DNA of 64,000 bases from Orlajensenia sp037404875 (GTDB taxonomy: Bacteria; Actinomycetota; Actinomycetes; Actinomycetales; Microbacteriaceae). Position 1 is the stretch's first letter, and each line of letters opens with the position of its first letter. The stretch spans positions 248,001 through 312,000 of the forward strand of contig NZ_JBBELO010000033.1 in the NCBI RefSeq assembly GCF_037404875.1, in the 5' to 3' direction. Below the pieces are notes generated by a model that saw only the letters and a program-made list of their open reading frames with translations, searched no databases and was not told the DNA's origin. Shown here one piece after another: positions 1 to 7,170 of the stretch. A program made the translations under genes and the position numbers.

Positions 1-275
1 AGGCCGCGCATCTGGGCGATCCGCTCCGGGAACTCTCGCGGGCAGCATGGGGCGCGGCTCGGAAGGACCCGCGTTCGTTCGCGGCGCTGGCCGAGGGGTA
101 CGGCGTGCCCGTGGCCGCGCTGCAGCCGTGGGTGCCCATCCACGCGGCGGAACTGTGGCTGTGGTTCGCCGAGGCGGGGCCCGTCGAGTATTTCGACGAG
201 CTGACGCGGGAACTGCAGGGCGGGATGCCGCAGGAGGCGGCCGCACTCCAGCGGCGAGTACCCCTCGAGGAGTAG
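1..275 (+). CDS. 3' fragment of an unrecognised gene
   Basis: The reading frame that starts at base 3 is open from the window edge and stops at TAG 273-275, giving 90 residues. The peptide is rich in Ala, Leu and Glu, contains the stretch PWVPIHAAELWLWFAEAGP, and ends LQRRVPLEE. Its helical composition would suit the C-terminal domain of a regulator, but I recognise no family motif, so no function is assigned. The gene continues upstream of the window. The next gene starts 56 nt downstream on the same strand with its own ribosome binding site. Confidence 0.6.
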   Translation, partial: AAHLGDPLRELSRAAWGAARKDPRSFAALAEGYGVPVAALQPWVPIHAAELWLWFAEAGPVEYFDELTRELQGGMPQEAAALQRRVPLEE

Positions 276-331
276 AGCGCCGCCTCCCGTTGGAGGATGC
301 GGGGGCGCGCTGGCCCGCGGAGGATGGGGCC

Positions 332-1150
332 ATGAGTGATCGTTCTCGTCCCTTCCGATTCGGAGCCGTGCTGTCGCTGCGCGAGAACGCGATGGCGTGG
401 GCCGATGCCGGGCGCGAACTGGAAGCGCGGGGATATTCCACGCTGCTGGTGCCTGACACGCTCTGGACGCCGTCTCCGTTCCTCGTGCTGTCGGCGGTCG
501 CCGCGCGCACGACGCGCCTGCGCCTTGGCACGTGGGTGCTGTCGGCTCCGTTGCGTCGGCCGGCGGAGGTGGTGCGTGAGGCCACGACCCTGCAGGGCCT
601 GTCGGACGGACGGCTGGAACTCGGGATCGGCGCCGGCCGACCAGGGGGCGAGAGGGACGCCGCATCGTTGGGGACCGAGTGGGGATCCCCCGGCGACCGG
701 GTGGGCCGCGTGCGGCAGGTGATCGCGGCGGTTCGGGCAGAGGTGCAGCCGGCGCCGAGCATCGTCGTCGCCGGTCAGGGAGACCGGATGCTGCGGCTGG
801 CGGGCGAGTTCGCATCCACGCTGGCGCTGCCCACCTCGCCCTCCGCCGATCTGGAAGAACTGGAGCGTCTGACACGGCGCGTGGGTGCCGTCGCAGGCGA
901 GGGGCTCGAGTTATCACTCTCGGTCTCGGGGGTGGGCGACGACCTGCCGCAGTGGCTCCGCCAGCAGATGGGTCTCACCCCCGACGGTCTCCGGCGATCG
1001 GGGGCCGTGGGGCTGCTCTCCGGCGACGTCGAGCTTGACGCCGAGGCGCTGCGGCGGGTGCGAGAGCAGACGGGCATCTCGTACTGGACGGTGCCCGGGG
1101 AGTTCGCGACGCGTCTCGCGCCGCTCGTCGCACGCCTCTCGGGGCACTGA
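332..1150 (+). CDS. LLM-class (F420/FMN-dependent luciferase-like) oxidoreductase
   Basis: This 272-residue protein begins FRFGAVLSLREN and continues with the luciferase-like fold signature: an early alpha/beta segment (LEARGYSTLLVPDTLW), then AARTTRLRLGTWVLSAPLRRPAEVVREATTLQGLSDGRLELGIGAG, which is the typical LLM TIM-barrel stretch, and a later VAGQGDRMLRLAGEFA segment. LLM enzymes use F420 or FMN to oxidise or reduce varied small substrates; the substrate cannot be told here. ATG 332 is chosen because GGAGG at 319-323 lies 8 nt upstream; the frame stays open further upstream but that part looks non-coding and overlaps the previous gene. The protein is slightly shorter than typical LLM enzymes. 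Confidence 0.85.
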   Translation: MSDRSRPFRFGAVLSLRENAMAWADAGRELEARGYSTLLVPDTLWTPSPFLVLSAVAARTTRLRLGTWVLSAPLRRPAEVVREATTLQGLSDGRLELGIGAGRPGGERDAASLGTEWGSPGDRVGRVRQVIAAVRAEVQPAPSIVVAGQGDRMLRLAGEFASTLALPTSPSADLEELERLTRRVGAVAGEGLELSLSVSGVGDDLPQWLRQQMGLTPDGLRRSGAVGLLSGDVELDAEALRRVREQTGISYWTVPGEFATRLAPLVARLSGH

Positions 1151-1197
1151 CGGCACGGGCGCCGAGCCGAGAACGAGGAGCGGGCCGACGCACTCGC

Positions 1198-1203
1198 TAA
1201 TGT
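1198..1203 (+). promoter_or_regulatory. Leaderless -10 box (TAATGT)
   Basis: TAATGT ends 6 nt before ATG 1210, which puts the predicted transcription start at or next to the start codon. There is no ribosome binding site in front of that ATG, which fits a leaderless transcript. Confidence 0.5.
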
Positions 1204-1209
1204 CGACCC

Positions 1210-1563
1210 ATGGACGCGGACTGGATCGAGCACCGGCGGGGCGCCGACGGCGAGCGCCTGGGCTGGATGCGACCCGTCGACGACGGCTACATCGCGATCG
1301 ATCTGCTCGGACGGCCGCGAACCGAGGTGGTGGATTGGCTCGGCGCGGAGGAGGCGCTCGACGAGATCGGGTTGCGCTACCTCGCTGATCCGCATGAATT
1401 GCGGCTGGAGGACGGCTCGTGGCTGCGCGTAAGGATCGCGGAGGTGTCGGCAGCCGCCATTCGGGTGAAGAAGGATGACTGGGGCGACATGACCGCGCCG
1501 CAGCTCTACTACACGCTCCCTTTTCCAGTGACGGAGAACCAGCTGCGCCCCGTCATCCCATGA
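1210..1563 (+). CDS. Conserved hypothetical protein
   Basis: A 117-residue acidic, soluble protein with no signal peptide or membrane segment. It begins MDADWIEHRRGADGERLGWM and ends with KKDDWGDMTAPQLYYTLPFPVTENQLRPVIP. The coding frame has normal actinobacterial codon bias. I recognise no catalytic motif. The ATG follows a TAATGT -10 box by 6 nt and has no ribosome binding site, so the mRNA is probably leaderless and the gene monocistronic. It sits between an LLM oxidoreductase and a VOC/HxlR pair, which says nothing firm about its role. Confidence 0.75.
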   Translation: MDADWIEHRRGADGERLGWMRPVDDGYIAIDLLGRPRTEVVDWLGAEEALDEIGLRYLADPHELRLEDGSWLRVRIAEVSAAAIRVKKDDWGDMTAPQLYYTLPFPVTENQLRPVIP

Positions 1564-1618
1564 TGCGGCGCGCTCGGCCGTCCGCGGCCATCCTTCGCTA
1601 GATTCGGTCTTGACGCGT

Positions 1619-1637
1619 CACTTGTTTTTTGCAAGTG
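1619..1637. promoter_or_regulatory. Inverted repeat, candidate HxlR operator
   Basis: CACTTG (1619-1624) and CAAGTG (1632-1637) form a perfect 6-bp inverted repeat around a T-rich 7-nt centre. It lies 42 nt upstream of the VOC gene and just after a TTGACG hexamer at 1609-1614 that could act as a -35 box. HxlR dimers bind short inverted repeats of this kind, so autoregulation of the VOC-hxlR pair is plausible. The short T-rich loop could instead form an RNA hairpin. Confidence 0.4.
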
Positions 1638-1678
1638 TGGGGATCGTCCACTTTCGGACCCATGAGAGGGAGAGAACG

Positions 1679-2113
1679 ATGACATCGATGTTCGTCAACC
1701 TGCCGGTGACCGACCTGGAGCGCGCGAAGGCGTTCTACACGGCGCTCGGCTTCACCATCAACCCGCTCTTCACCGATCACAACGCCGCCTGCGTCGTCGT
1801 CGAAGAGGACCACAGCTACTTCATGATCCTGGTGCGCGAGTACTTCCAGACCTTCACCGAGCTGCCCATCGGCGACCCCGCGGTCAACCCGTCGGTCTCG
1901 ACGGCCATCTTCTTCGAGAGCCGGGATGCGGTCGACAAGGCCGTCGCCGACGGCGTCGCAGCGGGCGGATCCGAGGCGCGTCCGGCTTCGGACTACGGCT
2001 TCATGTACCAGCGCCAGCTCAACGACCCCGACGGCAACATCCTCGAGTTCGGCTGGATGGACCCGACCGCTGCCGCGCAGGGGCCCGACGCCTTCGCGAA
2101 CCAGCAGGGCTGA
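1679..2113 (+). CDS. VOC-family (glyoxalase-like) protein
   Basis: This 144-residue protein shows the vicinal oxygen chelate fold in order: MFVNLPVTDLERAKAFYTALGF at the N-terminus, a mid segment with the beta strand SYFMILV, and the C-terminal NDPDGNILEFGWMD, which carries the usual late metal-ligand Glu of the superfamily. Members include glyoxalases, dioxygenases and antibiotic-binding proteins; this one resembles the uncharacterised glyoxalase/bleomycin-resistance group. ATG 1679 is chosen because GAGAGGGAGAG lies directly upstream. The HxlR regulator gene follows after 9 nt, so the two are probably co-transcribed and the regulator may sense the VOC substrate. Confidence 0.88.
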   Translation: MTSMFVNLPVTDLERAKAFYTALGFTINPLFTDHNAACVVVEEDHSYFMILVREYFQTFTELPIGDPAVNPSVSTAIFFESRDAVDKAVADGVAAGGSEARPASDYGFMYQRQLNDPDGNILEFGWMDPTAAAQGPDAFANQQG

Positions 2114-2122
2114 GCGAGAGAG

Positions 2123-2764
2123 ATGGCCGCGCGCGACTACGGGCAGGCGGGTGGTGTCACGCGAGCCCTCGAGCTCGTGGGCGAGCGCTGGGCGCTGCTC
2201 ATCGTTCGCGACCTGCTCGTCGGGCCGCGCCGCTATGGAGAGCTCGCCGCGGGGCTTCCCCGAATCCCGAGCAACATCCTCGCGGCGCGGCTCAAGGAGT
2301 TGCAGGCCGCCGGCGTGCTGCGCCGGGTGCCGCACTCGCGCGTCATCGTCTACGAGCTCACTCCCTACGGGCGTGAGCTCGAGCCCGTCGTCATCGCGCT
2401 CGGCGCCTGGGGATTCAAGGCGATCGGCGAGCCCCGCGAGGAGCAGGTCATCACGCCGGATGCGATGACCATCGACCTGCGCACCGCCTTCCGTCCGGAG
2501 GTGGCCGCGCAGCTGCCGGCCACCGCCTACGGCGCGCGCTTCGGTTCCGCGGAGTTGCTCGTCCGTGTGGACGGCTCGCGCCTCGACGTGACGCGGGGCA
2601 TCGGCCCCGTCGACCTGGCCTTCGCTGCGGGGCCCGGCATCCATCGGCTCATCTCGGGCGCACTGGCGCCCGACCGCGCGATCGAGACCGGCGTCGTGGA
2701 GGTGTTGCGGGGGCCGAACACCCTGCTCGACCGATTCGCGAGCACCTTCCACCTGGCCGCCTGA
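2123..2764 (+). CDS. HxlR-family winged-helix transcriptional regulator
   Basis: A 213-residue protein. Residues 1-100 are a clear HxlR winged helix: TRALELVGERWALLIVRDLLVGPRRYGELAAGLPRIPSNILAARLKELQAAGVLRR, then the wing VIVYELTPYGRELEPVV. Residues 115-210 form an added domain resembling the sterol-carrier-like C-terminal extension found in some long HxlR proteins, which may bind a hydrophobic effector. It follows the VOC gene by 9 nt. The CACTTG/CAAGTG palindrome at 1619-1637 is a candidate operator. The effector cannot be deduced from sequence. Confidence 0.88.
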   Translation: MAARDYGQAGGVTRALELVGERWALLIVRDLLVGPRRYGELAAGLPRIPSNILAARLKELQAAGVLRRVPHSRVIVYELTPYGRELEPVVIALGAWGFKAIGEPREEQVITPDAMTIDLRTAFRPEVAAQLPATAYGARFGSAELLVRVDGSRLDVTRGIGPVDLAFAAGPGIHRLISGALAPDRAIETGVVEVLRGPNTLLDRFASTFHLAA

Positions 2765-2813
2765 CCGGCGCGCTTCCACTCCGCCGGCGGGGGCGTCGCC
2801 CCCTTCTCGCCGC

Positions 2814-2872
2814 TGAACCATTTCGTCGCCGTTGATCCGTTGCTGGCGGGTCAACGGCGAGCAAATGGTTCA
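2814..2872. repeat. 59-bp palindromic element, copy A (inverted orientation)
   Basis: Two 26-nt arms (2814-2839 and 2847-2872) form a near-perfect inverted repeat around a 7-nt loop. The outer arms read TGAACCATTT and AAATGGTTCA; the inner parts contain CGCCGTTGA and TCAACGGCG. Copies B (27277-27335) and C (62308-62366) have the same arm and loop lengths. Read on the minus strand, the right-hand arm of copy A is identical over 26 nt to the right-hand arm of copy B, so this copy is inverted relative to B and C. It lies between the HxlR gene and nhaP. Confidence 0.85.
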
Positions 2873-2971
2873 ACCGCGAGTCTCGAATGCGCTCCGGAGG
2901 CGCCGCCACCCCTCCACGATGCATCGTTCTCTGCCACGCTAGAGCGAAGGCCGGCGAGCGAAGGGCGACGC

Positions 2972-4726
2972 ATGGATGTGCTGATCATCGGCGTGCTCGC
3001 CGTCTTCGCGATCGTGCTGGCCGCGCAGGCCTCCACGCGCCTGAGGGTCGCCGCCCCGCTCGTCCTCGTCGTTCTGGGCATCGGGGTCAGCCTGCTTCCG
3101 ATCGTTCCCGAGGTGCACGTCGAGCCCGAGTGGATTCTCGCCGGGGTGCTGCCGCCGCTGCTGTACTCCGCCGCCGTCTCCATGCCGACGATGGAGTTCC
3201 GCCGCGACTTCCGCGCCATCAGCGGGCTCTCCGTCGTGCTCGTGGTGATCAGCTCGGTCGGTCTCGGGCTGCTGTTCGCCTGGCTCATCACCGGCCTCGG
3301 CGTGCCGGCGGGCATCGCGCTCGGCGCAATCATCAGCCCGACGGATGCGGTCGCAACGACGATCGTCAAGCAGCTCGGCGTCTCGCCGCGGATCGTGGCC
3401 GTGCTCGAGGGGGAGAGCCTGCTCAACGACGCGACCGCCCTCGTCGTGCTTCGCTCGGCGATCGCGGCCACGGCGACGTCGATCTCGTTCTGGGGCGTCG
3501 TCGGCGACTTCTTCTACGCCGTCGCCGTCGCCGTGGCGATCGGACTGGCCGTGGGCCTGCTGAACCTGCGACTGCGTTCCCGGGTGAGGGATGCTGCGGT
3601 CAACACGGCGGTCTCGTTCACGATCCCGTTCGTGGCATCCATCCCGGCGGAGTTGCTCGGGGCGTCGGGCCTGGTCGCCGCCGTGACCGCCGGAATCATC
3701 ACCGGTCGTGGTGCGGCTCGCTGGCTCACCCCGCAGCATCGGCTCTCGGACGCGCAGAACTGGCGCACCATCGAACTACTCCTCGAGGGCGGTGTCTTCC
3801 TGCTCATGGGCCTCGAACTCACCGCGATCCTGAACGACGTCGAAGCGGACGAGATCGCCGGCTTCGGCATCGCAGCCGGGTTGGCGGCGCTCGCCCTCGT
3901 TGCGACGCTGGTCATCCGTGCGGCCTATGTCGCTCCGCTGCTCTCCGGGCTCTCGCGCTCGGCGAGGCGCGACGCGTCTCGTCTCGACGGTGTCGAAGCG
4001 ATGCAGAGCCGGCTGGATGCTGCTGCCGCGGGTCAGCCGCACGGTCCGGCGCCCGCGCCGGAGGAACCGCCATCCGGGCGCGGGGCCGGCCGGCGCACAC
4101 GAGGACGACCGGTCCCGCGGCCGCAGGACGCCGAGCGCTTCCGCACCCGTCTGGCGCGATTCGTCGCCGACCTCGATTACATGCAGGCGGAACCGCTGGG
4201 CGTACGCGAGGGAACCCTCATCGTCTGGGCGGGCATGCGCGGTGTCGTGACTCTGGCCGCCGCACAGACGCTGCCCGCCGACACCCCCTCGCGGTCACTG
4301 CTCATCGTCGTCGCGTTCTTCGTCGCGGCCGCCTCGCTGCTTCTGCAGGGAGGCACCGTCGCTCCGCTTGCGCGGTGGCTGCGCCTGACGGGCGTCGGTG
4401 CGAACACCGAGGAACGCGAGCGCCTCTCGAACGAATTGAGCATCGCAGCCCGGGCGGCACTGAAGGAGAACGGCATCGACGTGCGCGCGCTGCGCCGACC
4501 GCCGGGCGACGACGCGCAGGATGCCCAGGACGTGCCGTCCCCCTCCCGCGACGCGGATCGCATCCGCTCGGTGCGCCTCGAGATGATCCAGGCGCAGCGC
4601 CGCCGACTACTCGAGTTGCGGAACGCCGGAACATACTCGTCGGGAGCGCTCACGTGGGCACTCGAGTCCCTCGATGCCGACGAGATCAGCCTCGAGTTGC
4701 ACTCACCGGGTGCCGGGACTGAGTGA
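2972..4726 (+). CDS. NhaP-type (CPA1) Na+/H+ antiporter
   Basis: A 584-residue membrane protein with about twelve hydrophobic segments. It exchanges cytoplasmic Na+ (or K+) for external protons to control pH and salt. Family motifs are present: the ion-binding stretch GAIISPTDAVATTIV followed by the GESLLNDATALVVLR motif, both typical of CPA1 exchangers, and MRGVVTLAAAQTLP in a late helix. Between the last helices there is a long charged Pro/Arg-rich loop (about residues 330-400), and the C-terminal 150 residues are cytoplasmic and charged. ATG 2972 is chosen because the protein starts directly with a membrane segment; AGCGAAGGGCGACGC upstream supplies a weak ribosome binding site. Confidence 0.9.
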   Translation: MDVLIIGVLAVFAIVLAAQASTRLRVAAPLVLVVLGIGVSLLPIVPEVHVEPEWILAGVLPPLLYSAAVSMPTMEFRRDFRAISGLSVVLVVISSVGLGLLFAWLITGLGVPAGIALGAIISPTDAVATTIVKQLGVSPRIVAVLEGESLLNDATALVVLRSAIAATATSISFWGVVGDFFYAVAVAVAIGLAVGLLNLRLRSRVRDAAVNTAVSFTIPFVASIPAELLGASGLVAAVTAGIITGRGAARWLTPQHRLSDAQNWRTIELLLEGGVFLLMGLELTAILNDVEADEIAGFGIAAGLAALALVATLVIRAAYVAPLLSGLSRSARRDASRLDGVEAMQSRLDAAAAGQPHGPAPAPEEPPSGRGAGRRTRGRPVPRPQDAERFRTRLARFVADLDYMQAEPLGVREGTLIVWAGMRGVVTLAAAQTLPADTPSRSLLIVVAFFVAAASLLLQGGTVAPLARWLRLTGVGANTEERERLSNELSIAARAALKENGIDVRALRRPPGDDAQDAQDVPSPSRDADRIRSVRLEMIQAQRRRLLELRNAGTYSSGALTWALESLDADEISLELHSPGAGTE

Positions 4727-4727
4727 G

Positions 4728-4757
4728 GCCCCGAGGTGATTCAGTAGAGATCGGGGC
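4728..4757. terminator. Hairpin between convergent genes
   Basis: GCCCCGA (4728-4734) pairs with TCGGGGC (4751-4757). It lies between the stop codons of nhaP (+) and the winged-helix regulator (-), overlapping the latter's last codons. It could serve both directions, but there is no U-tract, so it is a weak terminator call. Confidence 0.35.
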
Positions 4758-5451
4758 TGGGCGTTGAGGCCTGACGGATCGAGACGTCCGCGTGGCGGTC
4801 GAAGCGGTAGCCCACTCCGCGCACGGTGCGCACGATGTCCTCATAGGCGCCGAGCTTGGCCCGCAGGCGCCGAACGTGCACGTCGATGGTGCGCTCGTTC
4901 GGTGCGTCCTCTTCGTCGGCCGCATCCCACAGTGACGCGATGAGCTCGGCGCGCTCGATGGTGCGGCCCTCCCGCAGAACGAGGTACTGCAGCAGCTCGA
5001 ACTCCTTGTAGGTCAGTCCGGCCGACTCGCCATCGAGCAGCACGCGCTTGCGTGAGATGTCGACGATGACGCCGGCGGGGTGGCGGTCATCGACTCCCGG
5101 AGCGACCTGACGGTGCTTGGCGAGGGCGGAGGGGTCCTGGAGGGCGAGGCGCACGACGTCGACGTCGCGTCCGCCCGCTCCCTGCGGGGCCAGTGCGACG
5201 GCGGCGTAGGTCTCGCTGCCGGGAGCGACCTCGGCAGCGAGCGCCTTCAGTGCTTCGACGACGCGGTGAAGCGACGTGCCCGCCACCGCGGCCTTGGCCT
5301 CGTCGAACCCGACGTAGAGCACGAATCCGCGGGCCTCGGTGCCCTCAGGAACCGCTCGCACACGGGCGGCAGCGGCCGGCTGCGGCGCGTCGACGAGGGC
5401 GGGGCGTGAAACGGGGGAGGGGGTGGTCGGAGTGAGGATGGCGATCGACAT
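4741..5451 (-). CDS. Receiver-less OmpR-type winged-helix regulator
   Basis: A 236-residue protein. Residues 128-222 are a clear OmpR/PhoB winged helix: VDISRKRVLLDGESAGLTYKEFELLQYL, then NERTIDVHVRRLRAKLG and VRTVRGVGYRFD. The N-terminal half is not a receiver domain; it is a small alpha/beta region (GFVLYVGFDEAKAAVAGTSLHRVVEALKAL) that I do not recognise and which may bind a ligand or partner. ATG 5451 is chosen because AAGGA lies just upstream; the ORF runs further upstream without a signal. The gene sits 190 nt downstream of a Cys-rich leader peptide and a strong promoter, implying control by cysteine or Cys-tRNA supply. The target genes are unknown. Confidence 0.85.
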   Translation of the reverse strand: MSIAILTPTTPSPVSRPALVDAPQPAAAARVRAVPEGTEARGFVLYVGFDEAKAAVAGTSLHRVVEALKALAAEVAPGSETYAAVALAPQGAGGRDVDVVRLALQDPSALAKHRQVAPGVDDRHPAGVIVDISRKRVLLDGESAGLTYKEFELLQYLVLREGRTIERAELIASLWDAADEEDAPNERTIDVHVRRLRAKLGAYEDIVRTVRGVGYRFDRHADVSIRQASTPSPDLY

Positions 5452-5640
5452 GGGGTGATCCTTCGAAAGATGATGCGCGAGCCGCCGAGGGGCGGGTCGC
5501 TGAGGTGTGCGCTGCGCTGGTCTGCGTTGCGAGGAGGTGCTTCCGGGGCGGCCGGTGCGGATGGCGGAGGGCATCCGGGAGACGGATGATCGGCCCGCGT
5601 CAGGAGCGGGTGCGACGGCGTCTCGGCTGGGGCGTCGGTG

Positions 5641-5742
5641 TCAGCGGCACATTCGACAGCACAGCGGCGCAGCGACGGGCATCATCATGCCGTCGGTCCT
5701 CAAGGCCTCGGAGGAGGTCGAGAAGCGCGCGTCGTGGGTCAT
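5641..5742 (-). CDS. 33-residue Cys-rich leader peptide
   Basis: The minus strand encodes a 33-residue peptide that starts MTHDARFSTSSEALRTDG and ends PLCCRMCR before TGA. A TTGACA / TTTACT promoter ends 7 nt before the ATG, so the transcript should begin at the start codon. Three cysteines within the last six residues are what one expects of a ribosome-stalling leader that senses Cys-tRNA; Cys-responsive upstream ORFs of this style are known in other actinobacteria such as mycobacteria. The winged-helix regulator gene follows 190 nt downstream on the same strand. A shorter start at the MMM triplet is possible. Translation has not been shown. Confidence 0.7.
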   Translation of the reverse strand: MTHDARFSTSSEALRTDGMMMPVAAPLCCRMCR

Positions 5743-5749
5743 GAGGGAA

Positions 5750-5778
5750 AGTAAATCGACTGTGACGGAGTGTGTCAA
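5750..5778 (-). promoter_or_regulatory. Promoter of the leader peptide and winged-helix regulator
   Basis: On the minus strand the -35 box TTGACA (5773-5778) is a perfect consensus match and is separated by 17 nt from TTTACT (5750-5755), a 4/6 match to TATAAT. The expected start point coincides with the leader ATG at 5742. This is the best-matching SigA-type promoter seen in the window. Confidence 0.75.
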
Positions 5779-5955
5779 TTCATCTCACGCAAAAGGACGA
5801 ATCGGGCGCGGAGGAGGTGCGACGCTGCAGCCACCCAGCAGCAGCATCCGGTGCGATCGCTCGGACAGTCGAAGAATCCGGTGACGAATGGGGATTCATC
5901 GAATTTTCGTGAAGTATGCGCAGATGGGCGCGGCGCACGCCGAAGAAGCTACGAA

Positions 5956-6588
5956 CTACACCAAGCCGTACAGCCGGTCTCCGGCGTCGCCCAATCCGGG
6001 CACGATGTAGCCGTGCTCGTTGAGGTGGTCATCGAGGGCTCCGAGAACGATGGTCACCTCGTGCCCGTCGAACGCCTTCTCAACGGCGGCCAGGCCCTCG
6101 GGAGCAGCGAGGATGCAGATGGCCGTCACGTCTTGGGCACCCCGGGCGAACAGGAACTCGATGGCAGCCGAGAGCGAACCGCCCGTGGCGAGCATAGGGT
6201 CGAGCACGAAGCACTGCCGGTCGCTGAGATCGTCGGGAAGGCGCTCGGCGTAGGTCGTCGGCTCGAGGGTCTCCTCGTTGCGCGCCATGCCGAGGAACCC
6301 CACTTCAGCCGTGGGCAGCAGCGTGGTCATGCCCTCGAGCATCCCGAGTCCGGCGCGCAGGATCGGCACGATGAGCGGCTTCGGGTCGGCGATGCGTACG
6401 CCCGTCGTAGGAGCGACCGGCGTCTGGATCTCGTGAGCCTCCACGCGCACGTCGCGGGTGGCCTCGTAGGCCAGAAGCGTCATCAGTTCCGCCACGAGTG
6501 CGCGGAAGACGGGGGAGGGGGTGTTCTTGTCGCGGAGCACCGTCAGCTTGTGGGTGATGAGCGGGTGATCGGCAACATGAACGCGCAT
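5956..6588 (-). CDS. upp: Uracil phosphoribosyltransferase
   Basis: A 210-residue cytosolic enzyme that converts uracil and PRPP to UMP (pyrimidine salvage). It matches the family from end to end: MRVHVADHPLITHKLTVLRD at the start, VPILRAGLGMLEGM, the PRPP-binding loop DPMLATGGSLSAAI, and the C-terminal GYIVPGLGDAGDRLYG, which recognises uracil. Length is the usual 205-215. ATG 6588 lies 6 nt after a TAGGAT -10 box on the minus strand, so it is probably leaderless. It is divergent from tadA, an arrangement common in Actinobacteria. Confidence 0.97.
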   Translation of the reverse strand: MRVHVADHPLITHKLTVLRDKNTPSPVFRALVAELMTLLAYEATRDVRVEAHEIQTPVAPTTGVRIADPKPLIVPILRAGLGMLEGMTTLLPTAEVGFLGMARNEETLEPTTYAERLPDDLSDRQCFVLDPMLATGGSLSAAIEFLFARGAQDVTAICILAAPEGLAAVEKAFDGHEVTIVLGALDDHLNEHGYIVPGLGDAGDRLYGLV

Positions 6589-6594
6589 GCGATC

Positions 6595-6600
6595 ATCCTA
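6595..6600 (-). promoter_or_regulatory. Leaderless -10 box of upp (TAGGAT)
   Basis: TAGGAT on the minus strand ends 6 nt before the upp ATG, with no ribosome binding site between them. Confidence 0.55.
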
Positions 6601-6622
6601 TTCAGAGGAGGTTCGAGCGCCG

Positions 6623-7084
6623 ATGGCGGGAATCGAAGAACATGCAGCGTGGATGAGGCTCGCGCTCGACGAGGCGCAACTGGCGCTCGCGAGTGGCGAC
6701 GTTCCCGTCGGTGCCATCGTGACGGATGCGTCGGGTGCGGTCATCGGCCGTGGTCACAACGAGAGGGAGCTGCGCCACGATCCGACGGCCCACGCGGAAG
6801 TGCAGGCCATCCGTCAGGCGGCGCAAGCGCTCGGCGACTGGCAGTTGCAGGGCTGCACCCTCACGGTGACGCTCGAGCCGTGCGTCATGTGCGCCGGCGC
6901 CATTGTCGCGGCGCGGCTGCCGCGCGTCGTGTTCGGCGCCTGGGACGACAAGGGCGGCGCGGCGGGCTCGTCGTACGACGTGCTGCGCGACCGGCGGCTG
7001 AACCACCGGGTCGAGGTCTTCGCAGGGGTTGCCGCCGAGGAGTGCGCCGAGCTGCTGCTCACGTTCTTCCAGGGTCGGCGCTGA
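6623..7084 (+). CDS. tadA: tRNA-specific adenosine deaminase
   Basis: A 153-residue cytidine-deaminase-fold protein that converts A34 to inosine in tRNA-Arg(ACG). The zinc and proton-shuttle motif TAHAEVQAI and the second zinc motif EPCVMCAGAI are both intact, and the GAWDDKGGAAGS segment matches TadA rather than cytosine deaminases. ATG 6623 is preferred because AGGAGG at 6606-6611 lies 11 nt upstream; an in-frame ATG at 6587 would overlap the upp start. It is divergently oriented from upp. Confidence 0.93.
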   Translation: MAGIEEHAAWMRLALDEAQLALASGDVPVGAIVTDASGAVIGRGHNERELRHDPTAHAEVQAIRQAAQALGDWQLQGCTLTVTLEPCVMCAGAIVAARLPRVVFGAWDDKGGAAGSSYDVLRDRRLNHRVEVFAGVAAEECAELLLTFFQGRR

Positions 7085-7170
7085 GGGCTCATCCTCAGAA
7101 GGCCCGGTCTCGCCGTGCCCGTGTCTGCGGGCGGGGCCATACTGGCAGCATCTCGAGGAAGGACGCCATC

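Noticed and set aside
47..331. Upstream extension of the LLM oxidoreductase
   Set aside because: The extension overlaps the preceding gene in another frame, is Arg/Gly-rich, and the ATG at 332 has a good ribosome binding site.
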